Below, one piece after another: positions 11,850-22,342 of a stretch of 64,000 nucleotides of DNA (its first letter is position 1; every line of letters begins with the position of its first letter). The stretch lies in the NCBI RefSeq assembly GCF_021130785.1, contig NW_025778867.1:1-64000 (forward strand). Direction: 5' to 3'. The DNA comes from Homalodisca vitripennis. Its lineage: Eukaryota > Arthropoda > Insecta > Hemiptera > Cicadellidae. The translations under genes and the position numbers were made by a program. The notes under the pieces are model-generated. The model had not been told where the DNA came from. It saw only the letters and a program-made list of their open reading frames with translations, and did no database searches.

Positions 11850-12085
11850 ATGGCGGGTTGTAGAAAGTTTAGTTCTTTTGACCAGTTGAAAACTTTTATC
11901 AATAATAAAGAAAATACGGACCATATTCAATTAAGAATAAGTGATTCGAGAACAATTGCGTGTGCTCGTAAACGTGGTATTATAAGATTTATTAGTGAAC
12001 AATTAAAATATTATGAAATTACGTACAGATGTATCCATAGTGGACAAAGAATAAGCAAATCAACTGGTCAGCGCCCTGGTCAAAG
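11850..12085 (+). CDS. SWIM/PHD gene exon 1
   Basis: The exon starts MAGCRKFSSFDQLKTFIN and ends at donor AG|GTAAGA, leaving two bases for the next codon. The ATG (AAAATGG) is a good initiation context and the first in frame. The sequence matches the start of ZSWIM3-like insect proteins in style: a basic region before a Cys/His zinc domain. Confidence 0.75.
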
Positions 12086-15000
12086 GTAAGAGAACATAGA
12101 CTTTGTTTATTATTTTAACTGTAATCTAGACAATTAATAAGTCTATAGCCAAGTAAAAAGTGTGTGATAAGTTGTAATCTTTTCCTCAGGATAAGATCAA
12201 TGTTGAACCCCAAAACACTTGCACCCTTGTTTGTAAGATGTTGCTACATATTTCAATATGATTTGGTTTACTTACAACTATGTGAAATAACCAGTTGACT
12301 GTTTTTTTTATAACAGTAATATTAGTTACTAGATTATAATTAGATTTTGTATTAATTTTTGTCTGAAGCATTTGTGATCACAATTTTGATATGTTTCTGA
12401 TAAGTACGCTAGTCTATAACTTAGGGTGTATTTCATTATTCATCAGTGCTTGCCAGAGACATAATACAAACCCATTTGGTATTTCTACATCTATTACAAT
12501 ATCACTTTCAGTTTTATTCTTTTGAAATAGGCTATATATTATTACAAAGTGAACATTAGTTAGACTTATACTGGTGGCGAGAGAAAAGAAGAGACCTGGC
12601 CTGTGCAAGAGACAGCTGTGTACTAGTGTGTTGCCGCGCGGTAATTTCAGGCGCTTCGCCCCACAGCCAACCCTGCAAATTGTTTATCCTAGCAATGGAG
12701 TTATTTGTTTTCAGTAATGTGGCATTCCTGCAGAGTGTGACTCATCTTAGACGCGCCCATTATTTCAGTCTTGTTAATTTCAATATTACTAACAGTAAGT
12801 TTTTTATGTTATCTTCCGAACATGCTTACCATTGGAGGATTAAGTTAAACTGTGTTCTCTCGGTTTCATATTCAACAATTTACAACTTTAGCAAAATGTA
12901 ATTATTTTCTTTTGACGTGGTATTTGTAAAGCTGTTGAACCAAAGTTTTGTATCCAATTAAAAATGTTCCTCTTTTTTGCGTAAGAGGTTTTTTGTTTAC
13001 TGTATATTCAATATTGTGTTAGTCAGTAAGGTATCAATGTTAAATTTTATATACATAAAAGCACTACATTTACATTATACATATATGAACATTAGTAATT
13101 GTTATCTTAACAATAAAAAAATCTTCAATTTCAGCAATTAATTCCTTTAATTATTGTTTGTTTAAAACCACTATAGAGCCTAATTATTAAAATTTATTAC
13201 AAACATAAATTTTGCTTAATTTTAATTGATCAAATCAGTACCGTCATTTAAATTATCTTATAAAACATAACAATTAGGCCGCAAATCAATCAAAACAGTG
13301 AAACAATAATGGAATTACGAGACAAGGCGTGGCAACATACTAGTAGTAGCGCCTGCAAATTTTTAGATAGGCCAGAATCCAGGTCTCTTCTTTTCTCTCG
13401 CCATCAGTAATATTTGACCCAATAACACGTGATAGAAAGACGAAATAGTAATTCAGGTGTGAAGAAAACAAAAAGCAATCCTTTATCTATTCTTTGTATT
13501 TTGCAAAATTAAATGTTTTCAATATAGTTACAATAGGTAGGCTACAGGCTGCTGTATTATAAGTAGCCACCATGACAATTGATTCTGGTAGGGTACAATA
13601 AGTGGACCCGGTTTTTGTTATATCGAAATTGGCAAACGATATTACTTAAATATAACCATCGATATAATCAATTGATACTGATTAATTATTTTGAACAATT
13701 AACTTAACAATAATATATGTCGACAGCTGTAAACATTTTCAAATAATACATGTAGGGTATTATTTCAATGTTACATAAGTAACATTTGATTATTAAAAAT
13801 GGTAGTCAATTATAGAAAACTGCAAGACATTGCTTTGAAAGATGATGACGTGTTTTTCGTGGCTTCAACATGGACTCGTACAGAAAAAACCCATTAAACT
13901 TATGTGAAATTTGTGGGAAAGAAACAACTGTAACTGTAAGGGCAGCAAATATGGTCGTCTTCAGTTTTCCTAATTTTATATCGATTGATAGTCCAGGATT
14001 TGAGATGCGAATATTAGGTATTGATGATAACATTCTTCGATATAACAAACCGGGTCCGCTTATCGTATTCTACCCATTGAATCATCAATATTCATAAGTA
14101 TTGAATACTCAATGTTCATGAATAGGATATCTCAAAATGCTGAAAACAACATGTCAAACCAAATTATGTAAAAAATATTTCAAATAACACTATAGCCTAA
14201 CTCTGCTGATTTTATGTCTTAAAAATTAATCTAGTAATGATAAATAAAAAAACTATCTAGGCTATGTATTTGGTACTTTGGGATTATAACCGACCACACT
14301 AGTATGAAGAACACCAAAATATAAATTTATAGAAACAAACATGATAGAACGAAAAAACAACTCTTTAATTACAAAATTACAAACTTACAAGCATTTCCAG
14401 GTATTGTTGTCGCTGTTATCTTATCTTTCTCGAATCCCGATTACGGCAGGCTGCGTGGCATCACATGATTATTTAAGTTTTTTGCACAGTACATAATTGC
14501 CTTTCCATTACAATTCAATTTATATTTCTGATCAGCCCCTCAAGAATTTGATATTTTACTGATAGGTACTATCTCGAGGGATGTTTTTCTTTCGTTGACA
14601 TCAGCGTGGGCTTCATCAGCACCAAAGGTGCACGGAGGCACTCGCATTTTGGGTGGCGGAATGTGATCAAGAATAAAAACAATTTTTGAGTGTTTTTTTT
14701 TTTTCAATAAAGAGTTTAGTTTTTTATTTGGTAATTTATGTTTTTATTGAATTTTTGTGTTTGGAGAAATGTAGGGGTAAAACACGGAAGTACAACAAAG
14801 CGATGCACCAGCTGAAAGGGCGGAGAGACTCTGCAACCACGTTACCTACTCGACTTTGACCTCTGTCTGAGGATGGGGAGGGGTTTGCGATACGACAATT
14901 CCTGTTTTATATTGATGAAATATTGTTGTACGCTAATCTAGTAATCAGTAGAAGTAAAATGTCAAATAACGATTCATGCCTGGGTGTGGTCGGTATAATC

Positions 15001-18000
15001 CCAAAGTACCATGTATTATTTTAATGTTACAAAAAAAAACAATGTAACATTTACTTTTTAATATTACAAGGACAAACATGTCTGATTCCTTGTAATACAA
15101 ATACACATACACCTCAATCATACTTGTGGTCATTACTCAAATACCAAGCACTTGATTTTACTTTGAATTTGGAACAATAATATCAAACTGAATTACATTA
15201 TAGGCTTTTAAAATCTATTAGAAATATGTAAACTATATAATATAAATACATTTGACCTATAGATATTCATAATTAATTGCCAGCTGATTTTATTTTACAG
15301 AATAACAATATTGTTTAGTACAATCCTATAACGTTATTCGGTTCAACATTATTATTCTACATTCGTTCAAACAAAGTAAAATCATGTTTATGGTATTTGA
15401 GTAACTGCCGTTAGAGATGGGAAATTCTGTTATTTGCCTTTAACGTATTACCAAAATAACATAGTCAAGTGGTATTACGTTCCAGTAACCTTTTACCAGC
15501 CAATCCATTTTCAATATTAACATCATGTTGATACTAAACTAACGTCACTAAATTGCAAGTAACTGTGTGTGTGTGTGGGCGCGTGCGCGTGAGATTTAAC
15601 ACTAGAGAACATTTTTAGAAGAGTAAAGTAGAAATTGTTTCTTAGATATATATAAACTACTGTACATATTTCTATAAAAACTAATAAATATATGCATAAT
15701 TTTATTTTGAGTCATGATGTTTTGTTTCAGCACTTTTAGGACAGGATGTCCTTTTTACCTGCGACTCAGTGTATCTAACCGATGGTCATCATCTTGTAGT
15801 ACAAAAGTTTCTGGATCAGCACAACCATGAACACACAAAGGTAAGGAATAAATAGAGATGTGTATGATGTTTTTACTTATAGTAGAACATTAATATTACA
15901 GAATAATTGGAACCAAACCCCTCCTGGATAATAAAATTTGCAACATAAATGTACAGGAGTTAAACTTACTCATCCCTGTTACTGATTTTACCTCATTTAC
16001 ACCCTCCTGCATAACAATATGACAATTTTAGCTGAATTCTGTATTATTTACTTAATGTATAAACAATTATAAATACTGTAGTATTTAATAACCTGTGCTC
16101 CAATATGCTATTATTTTATTTATGTTGTTTATTAAACCTCTGACATTTAAGTTTTACTGTTTTTACAAGTGAAAATCTACAAAATATTACTTTGACACTT
16201 AGATAACTATAAATAACAGCAAGTTATTTTTCATGATCTTTCATAAAAATAACAGATTTTTGCTAGAGTTGTTCTCTTGCCTGAAGTTCATTCGATGAAG
16301 TTATGCATCTTCTTGGAGCCCCTGATGTAAAGAAATATGATGAGGTTTGAATTTGTTATCTTGTAGAATCCTCTAAACAGTATAAAAAATAATTTTTAAC
16401 TGAATTCTTTGTTGTCAAAAATGGGGGTATCTGTTGAAACGAATTAACGCAGCTCGGTTTTTTTGCTGCTATAAATGCTGCACAGGTGGCCTGAAAAACC
16501 CTGTATATAGATTTTATTTCAGTACCGTTTTAGTGCTAGAAACAATTTTTTCTTAAATTCTGTACAACGTATATGCTACTCGAGTACCAAGTACGTCAAA
16601 ATGCCCACAAAGTAGAAAGCTGTGGATGTGCTGAGCAGTGTTGCAGAAATGTTAAAATATTAGGTCATAAAATAGTTATTTTATAGTACTTCTGAGCTAA
16701 TAAAACGAAGGCAAACATCAGGTTTGTGTTTTATCTTTTTTTTTTGTTATAATACTTGTACGTTACGTAAATAAATTGATATTTAGCAGTAACAGTAACT
16801 TTAACATGTACCTGTACCACTTTAAGTTAATAAAAAACTTATTAGAATTACTGTTGAATATGCCATAAAATGTTGACTACAAAAGACAACACATTTCAAA
16901 AATTGATGCAAACTGCAGTGGGTTTCTTCTTTTGTTTGTTAAAAAAATTAGAATGTTATAAATTAAAGGGTTAATTACAGAGTTATCAATAAATCCGCAA
17001 AAAATATTATTTAATCTTCTTATGTAAAGTAACACCCTGATTGGTTAACCGAAATGTGGGGGAGGGGGCAACCATTTTGATTAACCAATTTTTGTATTAA
17101 TCCAACTACATGTTAAAATAACATATTAGAATGAGATTATTTTAATTTCTTGATTTATTTATATGTTTTCAAACTTTGATAATGTTTTACATTTAAGAGT
17201 TAAACTTAACTGCCAATTAAAATTTTAACAATCTTTTTTTTTTTCAGGAAACGTTCTCCTTATTGCCACGCCAAAGACGTTTGGATGAACCAGCTAAAGA
17301 GATAACAAAGCAAATGTTAAAAATGAAAGCAAATAAAAAATTAGTACAAACAGAACTGTTAAAAAATTCAAAAGTCACATTAAAAGATTTACATAATCTG
17401 GCTTCTCACGGTAGGAGTGCAGATTCTTTGGAAGAAGCCATAACTTATTTAAAGAACAAAGATAATGGAGTGGTTGAATTAATCACAACAGAGGATAATG
17501 TTTTTCAAGGTCTCTTCTACCAAGACGAAGAAATGAGGCACACTTATAAGTCTTTTCCGGAAATGATTTTTGTTGACTCTATATATAAAGTAACGACAAG
17601 AGGAATGGGGCTATATATATTTGCAGTGGAAAATAGTAATGGTGAAACTGAAATTGTTGCCTTCTGTCTTTGTGCAAGTGAGGAAAAGCCTGTAATAAAG
17701 GCAATGGTACAAATTTTTAAGAAATACAACCCATCCTGGTTCTCTACAAAAACTATCATGACTGACAAAGATTTGGTTGAAAGAAATGTTTTTAAAGAAG
17801 AATTTACTTCCAGCAATTTGTTGATTTGCTTATTCCATGTATTAAGAACATTTAGACGTGAAATAACAACTGAAAAATTGGGAATAACGAGTGGCAAAAA
17901 AAGTGAATTATTAGAGTTGGTTCAGAGTTTACCTTATGCCAGAAATGAAGAAGAATATTGGTCTACATATGAAAAGATTAAAAATTTGGATTGTAGCTCA

Positions 18001-19548
18001 TTAGAACAATATTTAGAAAATAACTGGCATAATATAAGGTCAGAGTGGGTTGTAGGACTGCAGAATGCTGTGTCTTTTCAAAATAGAACAAACAACCGAC
18101 TTGAATCAATCAATTCAAAAGTGGTTCAAGTTGTTGAAAGACATTCCAAGTTGCCTGATTTATTCAAAAATTTGGACAATCTTCTGTTATCACTAAGAAC
18201 AGAGCGAGATTCAAGAATAATAAAAAATCATCTGAAGATAAAGTTAAATGTTGCAACTCCTTTTGAAGGTCAATCACAATATCTTAAAATTTTGACACCA
18301 TATGCCTACGGAATTCTTGCTGAAAAATTCAAACTTATAGATAAAGTAAAAATAGTGGGTGAGGAAGGCAGTGGAATGAAAATCAATTCCAGCAGTGGTG
18401 TATTGATTGCAACATCTTTAAGTTGCACATGTCCTTTCTTTGTTAGTATGCAGTTACCTTGCCATCACATATTTAAAGTTCGTCAGCTTAAAAATGAGAG
18501 CTTGTTTTCGAGTACTCTATTTGCATCACGGTGGACAAAAGCATACTACATGAAAAACAGCAAAGTATTAACTCAAACGGAAGTTACGAACCAAAATGTA
18601 TCGTTGGACGTTTCAACCATTTCTAGGAATAGAATATTTTCACAAAATGAAAAATTTAGAATGATGGCAGCAAGGGTGCAGAAATTAGCAAGTGTAGGGT
18701 CAGAATGCTCCTCCAGAGTATTTCTGCAGAGACTAAACACTATTGAGCAAATAGTGAGCTATTGGGAGAGGAACATTGAAGTTGGTGTTCAAGGAATCAC
18801 AAATATTCAACAGTGTTCAGAAGATATTAAACAATCTGAAACATGTCGACAATCTGTTGAAGATGTTGCAACTCCACAAATTTCTCATTCTTGTTATGAA
18901 GCTGTTCAACAGTCCTCATCTACTCTTTTCCAGATAAACCAGGATGGACTTGTAGACCAGGTGGATCACTGTGAAGTTGTAGAGCAGCTTGACAACAGTG
19001 ATGTTGCAGTAGAACAGCCAAACATCAAAGAATCTGCAGGTAATACTTCATTTCTGGAAATACCTATATTACCAATTGTGAAGAAGAGAGGAAGACCAAA
19101 AGGTAACACAAAAACTGTAATTGGACTGCCTATCAAGAAGATGAAGGTTGGAGGTATTCCTTTTGAAAAAAAACATCCTAACCATAAGGATAAACAAATG
19201 CTTCTGTGGTTTGTGTCGACAGAAGATGTGAAAAAAGCTGTGGCGGGAACAATACTTTCTGAGTCTTCTGTTGAACAGAATCCTAATAAAGTGTCCTCAG
19301 CTTGCCTTGATAAATGTGCCGATGTCAATAGACTTAGAAGATATTTCACAGCTGATGGGTGGGGTTCGGTTCAGCATGTAATGAGCGTGAAAAGAAAAAG
19401 CCCTATTTGGCTGTGTCCAAATTGTGAAGTAGACATTAAGGACTCGGGTAGTGTTTGTTGTAGTGGGTGCTTAGAATGGTATCATCTTGAGTGTATCAAT
19501 CCTAAAACAATCCTGCAACAAAATTTCTGGTTTTGTCAAAAATGTTGA
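11850..19548 (+). CDS. MULE-transposase-derived SWIM zinc finger protein with AT-hook and PHD finger (ZSWIM3-like)
   Basis: Three exons: 11850-12085, 15731-15840 and 17248-19548, together about 881 aa once one extra base in exon 2 is allowed for. Exons 1 and 2 form a FAR1/ZSWIM-type N-terminal zinc domain (FSSFDQLKTFI, TGCPFYLRL, HNHEHTK). Exon 3 carries a MULE/DDE-like core with FVDSIYK (Asp at 17575), TDKDLVERNVF (Asp at 17764) and TNNRLESIN, then a SWIM finger C-x-C-x9-C-x-H (around 18426-18470), an AT-hook KKRGRPKG (19081) and a PHD finger (19408-19545, C-x2-C...C-x2-C-x4-H-x2-C...C-x2-C). The long intact final exon argues for recent activity or selection. It is either a domesticated host gene or an autonomous Mutator-type element; I found no long terminal inverted repeats, which favours a host gene. 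Confidence 0.75.
12571..13407. mobile_element. Tc1/mariner-type MITE flanked by TA
   Basis: Terminal inverted repeats begin CTGGTGGCGAGAGAAAAG (left) and CTGATGGCGAGAGAAAAG (right, read inward) and stay matched for about 29 bases. Each is flanked by TA (12569-12570 and 13408-13409). No transposase is present. It lies in intron 1 of the SWIM/PHD gene. The superfamily is inferred only from the TA target. Confidence 0.8.
13590..14073. mobile_element. MITE family A, copy 1
   Basis: The left end at 13590 (GGGTACAATAAGTGGACCCG) and the inverse of the right end (GGGTAGAATACGATAAGCGG then ACCCGGTTTGTTATATCGA) form imperfect inverted repeats of about 45 bases. A related element lies at 31289-31938. 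The overlapping frames (13806-14048 -, 13870-14097 +) look incidental, although LCEICGKE has a zinc-finger-like Cys pair. No superfamily can be assigned. Confidence 0.7.
14271..15011. mobile_element. MITE with 29-base inverted repeats and a 6-bp TGTATT duplication
   Basis: The left end TGGTACTTTGGGATTATAAC (14271) and the inverse of the right end (TGGTACTTTGGGATTATACC, from 15011 leftwards) match over about 29 bases with one indel. The flanks are TGTATT on both sides (14265-14270 and 15012-15017). There is no coding capacity. A 6-bp duplication does not fit the common hAT, Tc1 or piggyBac rules. Confidence 0.8.
15563..15590. repeat. GT/GC dinucleotide repeat
   Basis: A run of GT followed by GCGCGTGCGCGTG, in intron 1 of the SWIM/PHD gene. 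Confidence 0.9.
15731..15840 (+). CDS. SWIM/PHD gene exon 2 (one-base frame break)
   Basis: Acceptor TTTGTTTCAG, donor AAG|GTAAGG. It enters in the frame set by exon 1 (TFRTGCPFYLRL). The family sense after that (VYLTDGHHLVVQKF, then QHNHEHTK) is one frame over, so one extra base lies near 15766-15769. With that base discounted, exon phases agree with exon 3. The literal frame ends at TGA in this exon. Confidence 0.7.
15841..17247. other. intron 2 of the SWIM/PHD gene
   Basis: AT-rich, no coding signal. It ends in a long pyrimidine tract before CAG at 17247. A stretch near 16480-16505 resembles the end of a small DNA transposon but has no visible partner. Confidence 0.6.
17248..19548 (+). 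CDS. SWIM/PHD gene exon 3 (MULE core, SWIM, AT-hook, PHD)
   Basis: 2301 bases open without a break, from the acceptor TTTTTCAG|GAAACG to the TGA at 19546. It holds the DDE-like core in the first ~300 residues, the SWIM finger SCTCPFFVSMQLPCHHIF, a Gln/Ser-rich linker, the AT-hook and the PHD finger (WLCPNC...CSGCLEWYHLEC...WFCQKC). In the SWIM/MULE context the PHD probably binds histone tails, but that is inferred from the fold alone. Confidence 0.85.
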   Translation, partial: ETFSLLPRQRRLDEPAKEITKQMLKMKANKKLVQTELLKNSKVTLKDLHNLASHGRSADSLEEAITYLKNKDNGVVELITTEDNVFQGLFYQDEEMRHTYKSFPEMIFVDSIYKVTTRGMGLYIFAVENSNGETEIVAFCLCASEEKPVIKAMVQIFKKYNPSWFSTKTIMTDKDLVERNVFKEEFTSSNLLICLFHVLRTFRREITTEKLGITSGKKSELLELVQSLPYARNEEEYWSTYEKIKNLDCSSLEQYLENNWHNIRSEWVVGLQNAVSFQNRTNNRLESINSKVVQVVERHSKLPDLFKNLDNLLLSLRTERDSRIIKNHLKIKLNVATPFEGQSQYLKILTPYAYGILAEKFKLIDKVKIVGEEGSGMKINSSSGVLIATSLSCTCPFFVSMQLPCHHIFKVRQLKNESLFSSTLFASRWTKAYYMKNSKVLTQTEVTNQNVSLDVSTISRNRIFSQNEKFRMMAARVQKLASVGSECSSRVFLQRLNTIEQIVSYWERNIEVGVQGITNIQQCSEDIKQSETCRQSVEDVATPQISHSCYEAVQQSSSTLFQINQDGLVDQVDHCEVVEQLDNSDVAVEQPNIKESAGNTSFLEIPILPIVKKRGRPKGNTKTVIGLPIKKMKVGGIPFEKKHPNHKDKQMLLWFVSTEDVKKAVAGTILSESSVEQNPNKVSSACLDKCADVNRLRRYFTADGWGSVQHVMSVKRKSPIWLCPNCEVDIKDSGSVCCSGCLEWYHLECINPKTILQQNFWFCQKC

Positions 19549-19611
19549 GTATTTTTTTATTTTACGTATAGTTTTTTTTTATAGTGGTGTACAAGTATAC
19601 TTGTCATAATA

Positions 19612-20270
19612 CAGTAGAGTCCCGTTAATCCGACCTAATTGGGACCGAGCCCTATTCGGATTATGTGATTGTTCGGATTAGCCAGAATTACAGAAAAATA
19701 CGGTTTTAAACTTGAGATTGGGTCTATTTTGTTATAGAATTATTAACATTGTTTATTAAAACGCGTTTTATGACTGTTGCATTGTATTTCTTTACAAATA
19801 AACGTGTTTGCGAATACTAAGCACATTTACCGTATTTAGTGTGAGAGTTCTATTGTTAAGCAATGTAAGTCATCCAATAAACTCTCTTCAATGCGACAGA
19901 AGACAATAACTGAACTTATGTCTTTTATATTGTACTCAATAATAATATCAGTACTGTACGTCCAATTTTTGTTTGATTTCACTTCTTAATACAGTAATTT
20001 AACTCATACTTAACCTATAAGTTTCAATTTGGTACTGTATTTAACTTCGTTATTTATGTACTGTACCGTACACAATGTGTCTTAATAAAATACTGTATGT
20101 CTATTTAATTAAAGTTTTCTTTGTTTATGTACGAAATAATGCACCCATTTTCATTTTTTAAGTAATTAGTTCCTATAACTGTTCATTATCATTATAAATA
20201 ATTCCTCCTGGACCTGTTCGGATTATCCGACGTTCGGATTACACGTGTTCGGATTAGCGGGACTCCACTG
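19612..20270. mobile_element. pogo/Tigger-type MITE flanked by TA
   Basis: The ends are CAGTAGAGTCCCGTTAATCC (left) and the inverse CAGTGGAGTCCCGCTAATCC (right), flanked by TA (19610-19611 and 20271-20272). CAGT-GAGTCCCG-TAATCCGAAC is the classic Tigger/pogo end. TCGGATTA-type repeats recur just inside both ends. There is no ORF. It begins 64 bases after the SWIM/PHD stop codon, so it lies in or beside that gene's 3' UTR. Confidence 0.85.
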
Positions 20271-20272
20271 TA

Positions 20273-21854
20273 TACCACATCAAAACAAATATATATATAT
20301 AAATTTTAAAATTTAATCAATGTTTGATTTCATAATCATTTAAACTATTCCATTTCTATTACCGTTTCTTAACCTTTACTGTTTAATTTTTCTTTTTGCT
20401 ACCATGCTGTTGTACTTAATTGTTTGATATCATTACTTTGTAAATTTAGTTTTTCAAATTTCAATTTGATTTAGTTGTGATTTTTCTTTGGTTATAATTT
20501 TGTATTCATTTTTTAATGTTGCCTTTTATTGTTATTATTGTTACATTTCTGTCTCAGAATATATTCAATTGTAGTATTTTTATTGTAGAGTGTATAAAAA
20601 GAATTATATAAAATGTAAAACATATATATATATATATATATATATCTGTTTTGCATTTTTATATACTTAGATGTAACTTTGTTATTGTTTCTTAATTTTG
20701 TATTGGATTATTATTAGATTTTCATTTCACATTGGTATGCTTTAATTTTAGATTTACTGTTAACTTAGACATTGTGATGTAAAGTATCTAACATAACACA
20801 TGCATTTTATATTTAAATTAACATTATTGTTGTTATATTACGATAAGAATTCACTGTGTTACTGTATAGTTTTGTATTTAATTAAAATATTTTCATTTCA
20901 GATTTTATATAATAATGCTACTGCCTTAATTATATATTTTTTCTAATATTTTCATTTAACATTTTGAGGTTTATTTTTAAAATTGCTAATAACTGTAATA
21001 TGATGTTTTGATTGAAATGTTTTTACATTACATTTTCATTTTACAATGTATGATAGATAGCTTTCTATATTTTGTTATACTTATATTTAACCATGTTCAT
21101 TTATCTTAGTTGTAAAAGTATATTGGATTATAATTATTATTTTCTTTTACGATATGAGTCAGGATTATTTAAAAAATTTACTGTGGCTCTATACTGAGTT
21201 GAGTTATCATGATTACTCCACTCTGCCTATGCCTGTAAGGCGTCTGCCACTGTCTAGGTATTAATATTGCTGTCAACTTAAATATTGTGTTGGATATATT
21301 TTTATTTTATATTAATGATATGGAATGACTTTAACATTTGTTAACAAAAACTTAATTGCAAAAATTTGTTATACTTTACATATTGGACTTCCTTAAACCC
21401 GATACAGTGTAACGTAGGTAATGAAGACGTTTTCCCTGATTATCTCTGACTTTGTTGCTTTTTTCCCATGTTCATGTATGCATTGTATTTATGTATAGAT
21501 TTAAATAAGGTGCTGATAAATGTGAGGTTGTACTATGTTTTATTTTACTGTGTAACATACGTTATTTAACGCTTTCTATGATTATCTCTGACTTAGTTAT
21601 TACTTTATATTATTTGTTGCTTTTTGTATTTATTTACTTATGCAATGTATATGTGTATGTATATTTAACATATACATTTTTATATGTTTATCCTCGGCCA
21701 TTCTGCTACTATTTAACAGTCGCATTATAATTAATATGATAAACTGTATTTTTTATTACATGTAATAACTAAACTGTGACAAATTTATGCTTTTTTACAA
21801 GCTTTGTTGCTGAAATAAAAAGAATTTGCAAACAAATTTGTTTTATTTTATACA
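20273..21854. other. AT-rich intergenic region
   Basis: No coding signal. Contains a (TA)n microsatellite at 20621-20646 and many T-rich stretches. Part may be the 3' end of the SWIM/PHD transcript. Confidence 0.5.
20621..20646. repeat. (TA)n microsatellite
   Basis: About 13 TA units. Confidence 0.95.
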
Positions 21855-22342
21855 TTACTAGCAGTTTCCCGCAGCTTTGCACGCTTTTCGTAAGCTTTGC
21901 CCTTGTATGTGAACTTCTGGTTTAATTGAATTATATTTACAACGCTGATGTAGACTTTGCCTTGTTGCTACGATCAAGAAAGTATGTTTATGTTTATAGC
22001 CATTGTGCACGTACATCTACTTTATTATAAATTGGTCTAACACTCAAACTTTAAGTTCAATCAGAAATGTATCTTAAAGACAAATATACATAATAACTTA
22101 GCACCTTCAAATAGTGTTTGGCTTTGTAATAAACTTAACTGTCTCGTAATTGCAATCTATAGTGTACAGGCGCTTTGAAACCTTTTGTCTTTTGCAGCGC
22201 CGCTTAGTGGTGAGTTACATCAATGGGCATAGCTTATAAACCTCTGTGGAAAAAATACGTATACATACAAATTTTCATAATGGTCTGTTTTAATATTTTG
22301 CGATTCCATAAAGGACAAACATTCATTTTTATATATATAGAT
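21855..22342. repeat. dispersed-repeat-like segment ending in TATATATATAGAT
   Basis: It begins ACTAGCAGTTTCCCGCAGCT and ends ATATATATAGAT. This start/end pair is typical of a short interspersed repeat found across insects. I rely on recall for that pattern and see no second copy in this window. Confidence 0.4.

Noticed and set aside
13870..14097. 75-codon frame with LCEICGKE
   Set aside because: It overlaps a MITE including its inverted repeat; a single Cys pair is not enough for a zinc-finger gene.
16430..16510. segment resembling the end of a small Tc1-type element
   Set aside because: No partner inverted repeat found in the intron.
17544..17897. open frame opposite exon 3 of the SWIM/PHD gene (also 18966-19349)
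   Set aside because: Shadow frames of a well-supported coding exon.
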